DNA of 64,000 bases. It comes from Aselliscus stoliczkanus (Eukaryota > Chordata > Mammalia > Chiroptera > Hipposideridae). The notes under the pieces were generated by a model that saw only the letters and a program-made list of their open reading frames with translations, made no database searches and was not told the origin of the DNA. Positions 26,768 through 38,240 of the stretch are shown piece by piece. Positions within the stretch are counted from its first letter, which is position 1, and the number at the start of each line of letters is the position of its first letter. The position numbers and the translations under genes are program-made. Location of the stretch: NCBI GenBank assembly GCA_033961575.1, contig CM066730.1:119501523-119565522 (forward strand). Reading direction: 5' to 3'.

Positions 26768-26824
26768 TTTGGTTTGCAGAATGTTATTTGGTTTGCAGAA
26801 TGTTCTTTGGTTTGCAGTATAATA
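26768..26824. repeat. Short tandem repeat, three ~19 bp units
   Basis: Three consecutive copies of tttggtttgcagaatgtt, the third diverging after ttgcag. Start positions are 26768, 26787 and 26806. Confidence 0.85.
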
Positions 26825-28165
26825 CAGAATACCCTTCTGTATTATTTTTTTCAGAATCTGTCTTAGGTTCCTGTTTACACACTCTCCTCTGCCATATTCC
26901 TTTCCCCAGGTATACAGAAATAAGGTCCATCTTGGTCAAGGGAGCGAAAAGAAAGTTAAGAACCATTTTAAAGTCTTGCAGACAATGCTGATGCCCCCTC
27001 TTTAAGTATTTCCCCCTTTCAGAAACTTGAGCCAAATTCCGTTTGACTTACCTATACCTAAACTGACAGGCTTATAAAAAGTGATTTTTTTGAAAACTAA
27101 TATCCTTATTAAACAAGTGACATTATAAACGATATATTTTCATGCTAAAACATACAGAAATACCATACGATTATCAGTAAAATTTGGTTCCACTTAAAGG
27201 AAATAGGGTTAAGGGAAAAGGCAACTTACAACAGTGTTTTTTAGTGAGTTTTTTGCTTAAGAGAAATAAAATTGTTTCATTTATATTTTTAAATAATGAG
27301 GCTGCAGACCTAGTTTAAAACCAGTAACAACATGAGAAGGGGCTTCCATCAAGGCTATGGGTGTCACACACAGCATTTGCAGCAGAAAAAACAAAGAGGG
27401 TGAACGTCCTATTATTGTCTATACAGCTCTCAAGAGAAAGCCCAAAATATCGAAATGATATCTTTCTCATGACAAGCACAAAAACAGCTAAATGTCCTTA
27501 GTAAAAGTGAAAATGTCTAGGACATCATAATTTTAGTATCATTTTTGTTGATGCATATGAAGAAAATTGAAGTGTTTTAGAGTTACGTCCATCTTTTTTA
27601 AAATAGAAGCCAAAATATATAAAACGCATCAAATCCTTCATTTAATACATTAAGCCTTTGTCAAATTCTATGAAAATATGTACAATCACTGCGATACAAA
27701 TACATAAGTTTCACAACAACACAAAATTAATGTTTCCCAAACTGTCTGGAACATGAACTACAGGAAAGCCAGAGATTTAAATAATGAAAACACACCAGAA
27801 GCATCTTGAGCATCTTAAGAACACAAAGATGAGTGGATAAAATACTACATAAAAAATGTGTTCTACAACTTCTAATCAATAATCACAGTAATAAACACTA
27901 AAAAATGGCAGGCATTTAACATAGATAAATAAAATTTCCCTGTGGAGGGTGCCAGAGGTAAAGTACAGAAATACTTTGCTTCCAAGTAAAGATACAGAGA
28001 AATCATTTCAACATGATTTTTTAGGTAAATTATAATTGAGAACTGATTAGATAAATATAACCTACATAAAACAAAAACAAAATATATTTCAACTAAAGAC
28101 TGTATCTAACATTTTGCAATGATGCATCTATTACATGGAGAACTAAAGTCATAGTATTTAATTTT

Positions 28166-28264
28166 TTTTTTTTTTTTTTTGAGGGCAGTGTCACTGGCCC
28201 TCATATGTGGGTCCCGAACTGGGGCCGTTGGCTTCCCAAGGCAACGCTTAACCACGGCGCCCAT
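28166..28264 (-). mobile_element. tRNA-derived SINE (short family), minus, 5'-truncated
   Basis: A poly-T tail then gagggcagtgtcactggccc, ending early in ccacggcgcc without the ggccggcc head. It is flanked by a perfect 15 bp duplication (atagtatttaatttt at 28151-28165 and 28265-28279), so it is a fairly recent insertion. Confidence 0.92.
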
Positions 28265-31200
28265 ATAGTATTTAATTTTAAGAGTAATGATTAAAATTAG
28301 AACTCACGTTATAAACAAAAGAGTGAATTCCTCTGCTCCCTCTATAAATGGATACTATTTACTACCTTCTACAGGATAACACATTAGTCAAAAGCAAGGT
28401 CACCTAGTCTGCCCCCAAGAGCCAGGAACCATTTTTGACATTAATTGGGGTTAGATTAGTCTGTCATCTAAATCCAGAGCAACAATCAACAGAGGCGTGG
28501 ATTGATGTAAAATACCTACAAAATGATGCAAAGTGTGGACAGAACAAGCATTTCATGATCCAAAAGACAGGAAACACCTTTGAGGACAAAGCAGCGATTA
28601 AATAAGTCATAGTTTCAAAATCAGTTTAAAAACAGCTATCTTAAGCATACGTATTTCACATTTTCAACTTGCATTTGCACTAATTTTTAGCCAATAGCTG
28701 TCAATAAATATTGATAATACAAAGGAAAAGAATATAAATGGCACGCTTACGTATGTACACATATATATAATGTGACCACAAAAGGAGTTAAAGAGTATTA
28801 TCTAATAGCTGAAAGGGAAAAACAAAACCATTTTGATTTTAGTAAGAACCTCATGGTGCATTCTTCTTCATTACTGCAATGGCTAAAGATTTTACTTTTC
28901 TGCCAGAAAAAGATACAGGGTTGTACCTGGTCTTGTTCTAACAAAATAATGTGTATTTGAATTGATCTTAGTCTAAAGTTAACCATCTTTTCAACTTCTC
29001 CCATCTCCTATGGCTAAGAACTAATAGTTTATTTTTATCTATTTTTTTTCTACTGTCAGATAAAAAAAAAAATTTAAGTTACTCAGTGAATCTTAAAACA
29101 GAATTAAAATTTGGTCAGTATTTCAGGAAGTTAACTTCTGCTTAACCTGCCTGCTTTTTACTATTATATTTCTATTTTTATTGAAGTATTGAGTCTATCC
29201 TTAAAAAAAAAAAAACTCTCCCAAAGATTTTTCAGCTTTAAGTAGGCTTCTTTGAAGGCAACTAATTTCAATACTGAAATTCAGAGATTAAAGTGTAATC
29301 CCTGTGTGTGAATTTAAATGTTTTTAACATACTTCTCACAGATTGGAAAAATCAATGACAAGACCAACAAGAGCTCGTTTTGCTCAGCATACGTTTTCTT
29401 GTCAGGTAGTGATTAATGCTGTGCTCTGTAGAGGGAGACATTACATCCGGGCTAAAACAGACCTAAATTTTACCCTCAGGCAGAAATCTGATTTAAACGT
29501 CTCTATTTAAAGTGACATTTGTCCTCCCTTTTCAACTGGTTTCCCCTGAAATTCCAGGAAGTTGACTTCATGACCTAAAAACAGCCGGGTGGCTGGGTGC
29601 AGCAGTTGTGCCTGTTTCTGCACTTCAGGAAACCTGGGTGCCAGAATGAATCAAGGTGGTAGGTAACAAAACAGGTGCTCAGCCATCTCGCTATCTGCTA
29701 TCTGCTATCTGAATCCCATGGCACTTTACTGCTACAACAATTTCAGATTTGGAGTTCTGTAAAATTCTAGAGACAAGAGTAAAAATGTCTAAAATGTGTT
29801 TCTTGTTGCTGATAATAACCTAGCTATCCCTACTGATGGATTCGGCTTCTTTTGATTCATAAAATTACATCTGATCTTTCGCTACACTGACCTGAAATAT
29901 CAACGGATTGCAAACTCTAAAAATCCAGAAAAAGCACTACTCAAACCTCTAAAATTAATGAGGGTGTGCAATTAGAAATAGCACATCATGTTATAGCTTC
30001 CATAAAAACAAAAAAGGAGATAAAAAAAGGATACTCACATAACAAAAGTCACCAAGAAGGAGGATGTATGCATATTAAAATAGCAACCAATATCCTAACA
30101 CTGTGAAACATGGTAACTTTTGATATTATTAAGCTATTCAGACACTGCCGGCAAGTTCCTACTAACCAAGGTAATCTAATTTCTGTTGCTTTTCAACATA
30201 AATTGATTTTCTTTTTCTTTTAGCCGGTCTGGTAATTGAACAAATTTATACAACTGTGATGGGATTTTACTTACCACCACACAATGCATAAAATCCTCTA
30301 CAAAGACAAACTATATTACTTCATAAAACTGCACTTTTTATTGTAATTAAACAAACTGTATTTAAACTTGCTCTATGCTTCCAAAGCAATCAATAGCATT
30401 TTGCTTGTCGCAGGTGTTAAGTGCTTATTTCCTTCATTTGATCTATCTTTTTTTTTTAAGATAATTTTTATTTGCAAAATTTTTTCCCCTAAGAAACAGA
30501 TTTTTAAAAATTGTTGGATAAGGATATATTGGAAAGTATCTGTAAATTATTGCTTACATTTAGTCCATCAGACTAATGAACTAAAAAGATTTTTAAGTAT
30601 TTTTGGTTGATTGGGAACTTTACTTATGATACAATGATCCACTTTAAAAACACAACAAAACAAACAACAAAACAAAAAACAAACTACATACATCAAAATA
30701 GCATGAAGAGATTTTCAGTTTATAACATATACTAAACAACACCTATATAGTAAACTCAAAATACCATGATGAAGTCCTGAATAAAATTTAGAAATTACAG
30801 ATCCTAGTTATAATTACTACTTTAAAAGTTATTACCCTAGGTCAAGAAAAATGTCAGTATTTTAGGACTCTAATTCCCCAATTCCAATAATTAACTATCT
30901 CCAGGTTAAATAACTCATCTCCCTTAACCTATTCCTTAAAGCATTAAAAAATAATAATCACTACTTGACCAATGTTGAGCAGCAAAAGGATTTCAGAAAA
31001 TAGTCTCAATTTTTCTGATAGCATCAAGTCTAATTACAGTAATCTTGGTGATTAAATACTTTTCAACCTTTCAACGTTTAATCAAGAATTATTTGAAGAG
31101 ATGAATATTTGGGTGGGTCTATGGACTAATTAGTGTCATGTAAGAAAGAAGTTAAGCTATAGTTTTAATCGATCTTTAAAATAGAAATGTTTTAATCTTT

Positions 31201-34200
31201 CTTGAAAATAGTTACAAAACACTTACCTATTTAGGTAACATGAACTAATACGTAAACAAATTACCTTGGGAACTGATATGACCAAAATGTAAACAGGATT
31301 TCAAGTTCTTTTCAAGTCTAGCAGCTAAAGTTGCTATTTTTAACACTGCATCAACATCATCAATTTACACTTTTTAGCTAGGCATTTTTGCAAACCACTG
31401 ATGAACTTTTTTATATGTATTTCATTTCTAAAATTTATGACCATGAAAATAATTCCACTTTAACTTTATATGACCCTTTTCTGCAAAAAAGCAGTTGTCA
31501 AATATGTACCTCTCCTTCAAGACACACAAAATCAGATACAGTGAACATCGAGACAAAGTGTAGTATATGAAGAAACTTTTTGTAAAAATAATAATCCTAT
31601 AGGACACTAAATTCTTCAAATTTCTAAAACTGTGTTTCATTCCTAATCTAAATACAACTGATCTGTGCTCTTAAATAAAACATCAGCAATTGCTCAAGTG
31701 GTATGCATTCATATTAAAATGAAGGCAGATTTCTTTCAGGTAGGTACAAGTGTGTTTAGCCCATACCCTAGAATATATTGTAATGCTCTCATACTACACC
31801 TGTCAATAAATTAAGTGTTACTTGAACAAGTATTTACTAGAGTCAGGTCAAATAAATATTTTGATAGAAAACAGCAATAATATTTTATTACTATGGTGTA
31901 CAAATTTCTAGTTACCTCCTGACCTTCCCAACATCTCAATCTCAGCTCACATATTTCTATATTACTTAAGACATTAAATTATTATTTTAAATCTTTTCAT
32001 GAAACAAGAAAGCTTCAATTAATTCTTATCAAATAGAGATCTAACCCTAAGTAAACCTTGGTTTTAAAGCTCTCCTCTTGCTAAATTTAAGAAAGGAAAC
32101 GCCCAGAAGCTTGGTGTTAACATTTCTGCTGATTGTGAAAATTGCAGCAATAAAAACTGCAACTGCTTGTCTTAAATGAAGACTTCTAGTACTCCATGTG
32201 AGATCCGTATGTTTATATTAGTTTTTATAACATTTGCAAGTTTTGTTGTCTGCTTTGATGTTCGTCCATTAATAAAGCAGAGAATCAAAAGCCTGGAAAA
32301 AATTAAATTTATTGGAAATTCTCAAGTCAAAACCTGAAGTAATTGGTTTGTTCTACCCCACATGATTCAATATTCTGATTTCCCCAAATACCTGCTCCCA
32401 GAGCTATCTCCCATTCCTAAATTCGTTTTCTGTTGCCAACACACAGTAACCCACAGTGATTGAAAATGGCAGCTGAAGTGCTTCTGTAACACATTAATTT
32501 TTCCCTAAGTAGTCCAATTTTGTCATCTAGATGTTGAAAAGTCTTTTCACTGCATTTTACACCTTTAAAGATTTGCTGCATTCAGGATCACCATCATGTA
32601 AAATGAAGAGCAAGGTTTTCAAGACAATTTTTAGATTATCACTAATAGTTCTAGCATAATGTGTTTTCTATATATCACTCTGCATTCAAAGCAAACTAGT
32701 TAACAGCAACTTAAGTGCAATAATAGCAATTACATCAATGTGGGCTTTTTTACCTCAACAGTACTTCTTAGACAACTGAAGATAAACTATCATAAAATGG
32801 TTTCAGGACAATGATATATAATTTGAATGCCACTAAAAATACCTTAGTCGGAAAAAAAAATTGCCCTATTAAGCTGAAGCCTAAAAATGTCAGGCAGTTA
32901 ATATTATTTTTTTCTCAGAAATTGTTCATTAAGAGTTAATTCTCACTATTAAAATAAAACCAAGGAGTTCAGCACATAAGTTAAAAAAAAAAAAAAAAGC
33001 CCTCCTTCCAATGAAGGGATATGAACTCATGTTTAAAAGCAACCAGCCATAAAAGGTAAAACTATAAAAAATATGAGCTTACAAATCTCCAAAACCTATC
33101 CTGCGATTCACTGTCATCTTAAACTAGGTTTTAGGAAATCTTAACTTAAAACCAATACTTCCCGGACAGTTGAAGATAGTTCTGCTTCCTTAACTTATCT
33201 TTTTGACATAAAATGACCCAAATAACCCAAATGCTTGTTCTTACTTGTTTTTTCACTCATGGACATTCAGTTGTTATTGGAAATTCAAAGAATGAATCTT
33301 TCCGCCAATGTAAAAACAGCATTAGCAAATACAGTATAAATATTAAGAAAAATGAACCAACTTTCCGCTGAATTCTAGCATTTACTGATAAAACAAAACT
33401 TTTGAGATAAAATATTCAAACAGAATTATCTCTATTGAAATACAATTCACAGAAAATTTTGAGTATCATTTAGAAACATTTTTCAAACTTACACTTGCAA
33501 TAGAAGTTGCAGTAACAGATTTCATGTTAAGTTTGAATAGTCAAAACTCTCCACTGATTTTTCCTATTAATTTGGCAAGTGTATTAAAAATAAAGTTTTC
33601 TAGGTGAAAAATGAATGTGCTTTTATCACAAGATTTCTGTTATTTTATAGACTCATGAAAAGCCTTTCTTTCCCATTTTATTAATATAATAACAAAGTGT
33701 TATATTTGTTATACTATTAAGTTAGAAGGAAAAGCTTTCTCACTCTCTCTTCCACAGAAGGGACCCCAAAAGACAAGCAACAGTGACTATCATAAAATAA
33801 AAGGTCACCCTTTTTCTAGGAACAAACCATTTATCAATAGAAAATAATTGTCTTTCTATTTGTAAGGGCTCCACAGCAATAGACAATGTTTTTCGCTCAC
33901 ATAATTACAAAACAGTAAAAGTTCAGCAACACAGCCTGAATCCACCTCCCCATTTTTACCCTTTACAATTCTCATTGCCCTTTGGGCCTCCGCTTGGAAG
34001 CAAATGGAAGACAGGCTGAAGTTTTCTCAATTGAGCTGAAGCTAAGAAACCTTTGATATGCTAATAGTCCCCTTCAAACGGTAAGAATTCACACTTGCAT
34101 TAATTCAAACAATTTGTGCAGAATGATGTGAAATGGCACCTCTTTTAGAGGCAAGCAACAAAAGGAGAGAATCGGAATGTCTGAAGAAACTAAACAACAG

Positions 34201-36267
34201 AACATTTGTTCTGCAGTATTCTCTCTATCATGCATAAATTTATAGAGGATGGAAGGAGGGACAACAAAAAGTTCCATAACACACCTGAACAGAAGATTTT
34301 CTTTATGAAAGGTCTCTCAAGTAGTATAAAGACACTAAATTTAAAGTTACAAAGTTACCTTTTACCTAGGTCAAGAGTCCCATCACAATTTGGAATGTTG
34401 CCCAAGACACCACACAAACTAATCTATTTTTCTGCTATGAATGCCTATTGCCTCCTTCGTGCCCACCTTTTAAGGTTCGCCCAAGATCAAACCTGATTTA
34501 GTAAGAGACATCACAACAGGCAATTATTTACCAAATGGATGTGACTTTTCTTCATTGAGCAACTCGAGTTAAGGAAAGAGCAAACTCGATGGGGCCTGTT
34601 CCAGACACAAACACTGACAGGCAAATGAATGAACCAACCACGTCCATTAAAACTACGCCTCTGGAAAGGGGACGAGAGGAGAAGTGCACATACTGTAAAG
34701 ACTGCAAAAGAAAAAATACGAATTGCGGGTTGGGGGCAGGGAGAAGAGTGCCTTAGAACCTGGCCTTTGTAACGGGAAACATATGGTTGGTGGCTGCGGC
34801 TCAGACCCTCGCAGGCTGCCTGGAGAAGCTGCTAAGCAGCCTGACACCTTTCAAGAAACAGGAGGAAAACATTTCCTCGGTCTGAATCCGAGACTACACA
34901 GTTTGCATCAGGAAGAATGGAATGAAGAGGCCAGGGAAGGGGGAAAGGATAAGGGGGGAGGAGTCCATAGAAGATGGGGAGAGAAGACGGACACCTCAGG
35001 ACTTGTCCCTCCAACTATGCTTTTAGAGGACAGAGCAAACTAAGAATAAAAAAAATATATTAAAGACATACGTTCCTCAGCCTCCGCTCAGCGACACTCT
35101 GGCACAAAGTAAAGCTTCCAGCGATTTCCCCTAACCCAAGCCCCGAGTTCGGAAAAAGGAACAAACTTTCCTGATCCCAAGCGAAGTAGTCCTATCACGC
35201 GTGCTTCCCCACTGCTGGGGCGCTTTTGTCGTCTCACTAGCCCTCGTCTCTCTACCAAAGGGGTCGGGTCGCCCCAGCCAATCAAGAAGCCCACGCTCGG
35301 TTAGCCCTGGGGTCTCCCCTTTCCTCGTGCTCCTCCCACGCCTTTTTCTCCCCGCCGCTCCCCACCCGGCACCCCATCCTACTAACCAGGCTTCCTGAGG
35401 CTCCCAGACGCACAGTCACCCCAGGAGCCCACACCCCGTAACTTGTCCTGCAGGCCCAGCGCGGCCCGCTGCTGCCCTCTCACTGCGGGTCCGGGAGGCT
35501 CTCTGCCCTCCCCAAGGCCGGCCGGTGCCCGGCCCCGCCACCCTCCCACCCCGCCGGCCCGTCCCTAATCGTTGCCAGCCCCAGCGCCTGGTCGGCCACA
35601 TCTGGCTGCGCTTTGCTGTCATCCTCGCCTCTCCACACCACCTAACCGCCAACAAGAAGAAACAACAACCCGCAACAACTCAGCGCAGCCCTCCCCCACC
35701 ATCCACTTCCCCTGAACTCGCTTTCCAGGACTCGGCCTCTCCGCTCCACTTTCAGCCCAGGATGGGTCTGCGGGAGGGCGGGGTGGTGGGGGACAGGGCC
35801 CCACACCAAGGGCAGAGCAGCCCAGCCATGGGTGCGCCTCCCATTCACCCTCCCCAAGCGCTGTGAAACGGCGAACAAATCCTTCCGACCCAAGCCTTCC
35901 GAAAACCAAAATATGCACAACGCAATCATACTCCCCTCTGCCCCTGGCGTTCCCACACCCCCTCCCCACCGCAAATAGACTAATGCCTTGAGAACGTTAC
36001 AAAAGCTCTCCTGGAGAAGCAGCAGGCTGGACGGGGCTGGGAGTTCTGCAGATCGATTTCCGTAGAGAGGGGAGGGCCGGGGATGGGGGAGCGCAGCCCC
36101 GGCGAGCGCGGGTCTCCCCCTCCGTCCGGCCGAACAGAACCAGCCGAGCCCCAACTCACCCGCGGCTTCCCTCCACCTCCAACCTTCACCCCCGAGCAGG
36201 AGGCGCAAAACAAACAGGTCTCCCCATCCAGGCACAGAGGCACATTGTTCGTTCCTGCGGCTCTTAC

Positions 36268-36540
36268 CTCGGTCTGCGAGAGCGCCCCGGGGGCGGGCCG
36301 TCTGGCGCGGGGGCCGAGAGGGGAGAGGCGCAGAGCGCGCGCGGCGACCCCGGCCGGCGAGGGCCGAAGCCGGCCGTGAGCTGCTCGCCCGCCGCCGAGT
36401 CCGCGCGGGAGGCAGCGCTGCGGCTCGGCTCGTCCTCCTGCTCGGCCGCCGCCGCCGCCGCCGCCTCCAGCCAAGCAGCCCGCGCCTGGCGGCTCCAGGG
36501 GTTAGGTCAACATTTTCCCGCAGTTTCCCACACACCGCTC
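36268..36540 (-). other. ADGRL2: ADGRL2 non-coding first exon (5' end not determinable)
   Basis: On the minus strand, GC-rich sequence including a (GGC)7 run (36465-36445) ends at cgcagaccgag|gtaagagcc, a full-consensus splice donor with GT at 36267-36266. No credible long ATG frame crosses it. The only upstream ATG seen (36513) opens a three-codon frame ending in TAA. The 5' limit given is a guess from where GC-rich leader-like sequence begins. Assignment to ADGRL2 rests on orientation and on the downstream coding exon, not on a matched transcript. Confidence 0.55.
36445..36465. repeat. (GCC)7 trinucleotide repeat
   Basis: Seven uninterrupted GCC units (GGC on the transcribed minus strand) inside the probable 5'UTR exon. 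Confidence 0.9.
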
Positions 36541-36963
36541 CGCGAGAGGGGTCTTGGGCACACACGCACACAGCCCCAGCCCGCACGCTCCCTTGGAAAA
36601 AAAAAAAATTCGGGAACCAGAGCGAAAGGGGTGGCGCAGGAAAAAGCCCGACAGAGGAGCGCAGACTTGGGAGTCCCCTCGGAGCGGCAGCCGCGGGAGG
36701 GGCAGGCAGGCGCTGGCGGAGCGAGGCCAACTCAGTTTGTCCGGAGAAGCCCCTCAGCCCGCCGTCCGGGCCGGCCCGGCTGGCATCCCTGGCGCTGACC
36801 CTGCGGCTTGGGGCGGGAGACTGCGCTGGCCCCCTCCTCACATTTCGGGTCTCCCTGCCGAGGCTGAGCAGCAGCTGCTGCCCCACGAAACGCTGAAGGC
36901 GAGGACTCGGGGAAGCAGGGAGACGCAGGGAAGAGCCACACCACGCACGGCAACGGTGGGGAG

Positions 36964-36994
36964 ATGTCCCCCAACAATTCCAAGGAATTCTCCG
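36964..36994 (+). other. Exon-like ATG segment with donor, divergent strand (weak)
   Basis: A plus-strand ATG at 36964 opens ten codons (MSPNNSKEFS), ending tctccg|gtaagc with GT at 36995-36996. It lies head-to-head with ADGRL2 exon 1 and could be the first exon of a divergent transcript. The peptide start is not recognised from any known protein, and no partner exon was identified to the right. Confidence 0.25.
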
Positions 36995-37039
36995 GTAAGC
37001 TCCCGATGTCGCTCCTGCACCTCTGCGTGTGTGTGAGCG

Positions 37040-37042
<3 letters not shown>

Positions 37043-37113
<71 letters not shown>
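37043..37113. repeat. (GA)35 microsatellite
   Basis: About 71 bp of uninterrupted AG units within the CpG island. Frame readthrough of this tract produces artefactual Ser-Leu or Arg-Glu polymers. Confidence 0.98.
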
Positions 37114-37114
<1 letters not shown>

Positions 37115-37175
37115 GGGGGGAGTGCGAAGTCCTGACACAGACTCGCGGCGAGGTCTGAACTGGAGTCACCTCCAG

Positions 37176-37205
37176 CCTCCTCCTCCTCCTCCTCCTCCTC
37201 CTCCC
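37176..37205. repeat. (CTC/GGA)n trinucleotide repeat
   Basis: Roughly ten CCT units, 63 bp after the GA tract. Together they make two adjacent purine/pyrimidine-asymmetric blocks of opposite strand bias. Confidence 0.95.
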
Positions 37206-38240
37206 CACCAAACCCCCACCTACCCCTCCCCCGAATTCGGCTAATCATATAAACATATTAGCATGTACGGCGGCAAAGGACAAATCTCTCCCTCCTGATT
37301 TTTCCAGCAAGGGGCTCGGGCAAACTCAAAAGAAGATTACAGGCAGCTAAGTACAAAACGTGGAGCAGATAATCTATAACTCATTGCCGCCCAATGGCCA
37401 TTTTCCACTCCATTTGAGCAGCGGCGGCGGCGGTGCGCCCCACCAGGGGGAGGGGAGCGAAAGGGTACACTTGCGGGCTCCTGCAGTTCGGGGAGTGGGG
37501 GCCAGGCAGCCTCCCGAGGACAGGCGGGCCCCGGCTCAGCGGCCCGGCCGCAGGGCTGTCCGGGTGGCGGCGCCAAGAGACGCGCGCACACACGGCCGCG
37601 GAACGCGCCCCAGAGGCGGCCTGCGGTGGCAAGCGCCCCTCCCCTTCAGTTCGGCTACCCCTACCCCCCAGTCCCGGGGCTCCTTTTCCAGCCTCCTCCC
37701 TCCACCCCATCCACACACCCGTTCAACCCCTACGCCATCACCCACCCACCCCCAAACTCCACTCACTGCGCTGGCTCCTCTGCACGCTCCGCCGGCGCGC
37801 GCTCTCCATCCTGTCCACACACATGCACTTTGAAAACATTTATTTTATTTCTGGAACCGGGTGAAGGATATTTGGGAGAGCGCGGTATGGCCCAGCGCTC
37901 CAGCCTCGGAGGCGGGGCGCAGGGGGCTGGCCACCAACTCTGGGCCCCCACCCCTTTTCCCTCCCGGCCCTGGAGCTTTCCTCTTGCCTGCACTCGGAAG
38001 AGGCGCCCAGGATGCGTCTTTTACCCACCCCGTCTCCAGGTTTTCTCTTTTCTCCACGGAGTGAGCCGGAGGCCCCGAAACTTTTAGTTTCCGCAGCCCT
38101 CCTTTTGTGTGACTGCTAAGAGGAAAAAGAACGTCTGTTCACCGCGTCCGGCTGCGGCGCGCGGGGGACGCTCCAGGGTTAATGTGTCTTTGATACCTGA
38201 GATTTCCGGCGCGCTCGTTAATGAAAGTTACATTTTTTAA

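Larger units (their letters stand above)
3282..36267 (-). other. ADGRL2: ADGRL2 5'UTR intron(s), ~33 kb
   Basis: This region lies between the donor of the CpG-island exon (GT at 36267-36266) and the acceptor of the first coding exon (AG at 3283-3282). It is mostly AT-rich single-copy sequence without credible coding exons. Repeats identified inside it are listed separately. The stretches 4,003-8,184, 12,000-14,790, 15,170-18,850, 21,060-28,150 and 28,280-35,060 hold no gene that I can support. Confidence 0.65.
35060..38240. promoter_or_regulatory. ADGRL2: CpG island / ADGRL2 promoter region
   Basis: An abrupt ~3 kb rise in GC and CpG content within AT-rich DNA; the densest part is 35.4-37.0 kb and 37.4-37.7 kb. 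It contains the non-coding exon donor at 36267, GC-box-like strings, a GGC repeat, a long (GA)n tract and a CCAAT-bearing patch with a YY1-like ggccatttt (about 37390). It lies ~33 kb upstream of the first coding exon in the right orientation, so it is the probable main promoter. No TATA box is evident at the presumed start, as is usual for CpG-island promoters. Confidence 0.85.

Noticed and set aside
27040..27060. Strong GTAAGT donor on the minus strand at 27051-27050
   Set aside because: No convincing acceptor within exon distance. Similar isolated donors at about 30274 and 31227 show that such strings arise by chance in this intron.
36376..37036. Plus-strand ORFs of 140-160 codons in the island
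   Set aside because: Low-complexity Ala/Arg/Gly/Pro-rich reading of a promoter region, overlapping in several frames; no family resemblance.
35642..37138. 498-codon minus-strand ORF across the CpG island
   Set aside because: It is open mainly because GC-rich DNA lacks stop codons. It runs through the GA tract (giving Ser-Leu repeats) and across the splice donor at 36267, with no recognisable domain.
37360..38087. Overlapping ORFs on both strands right of the GA tract
   Set aside because: Same GC-rich artefact. Composition follows base content, not codon use.
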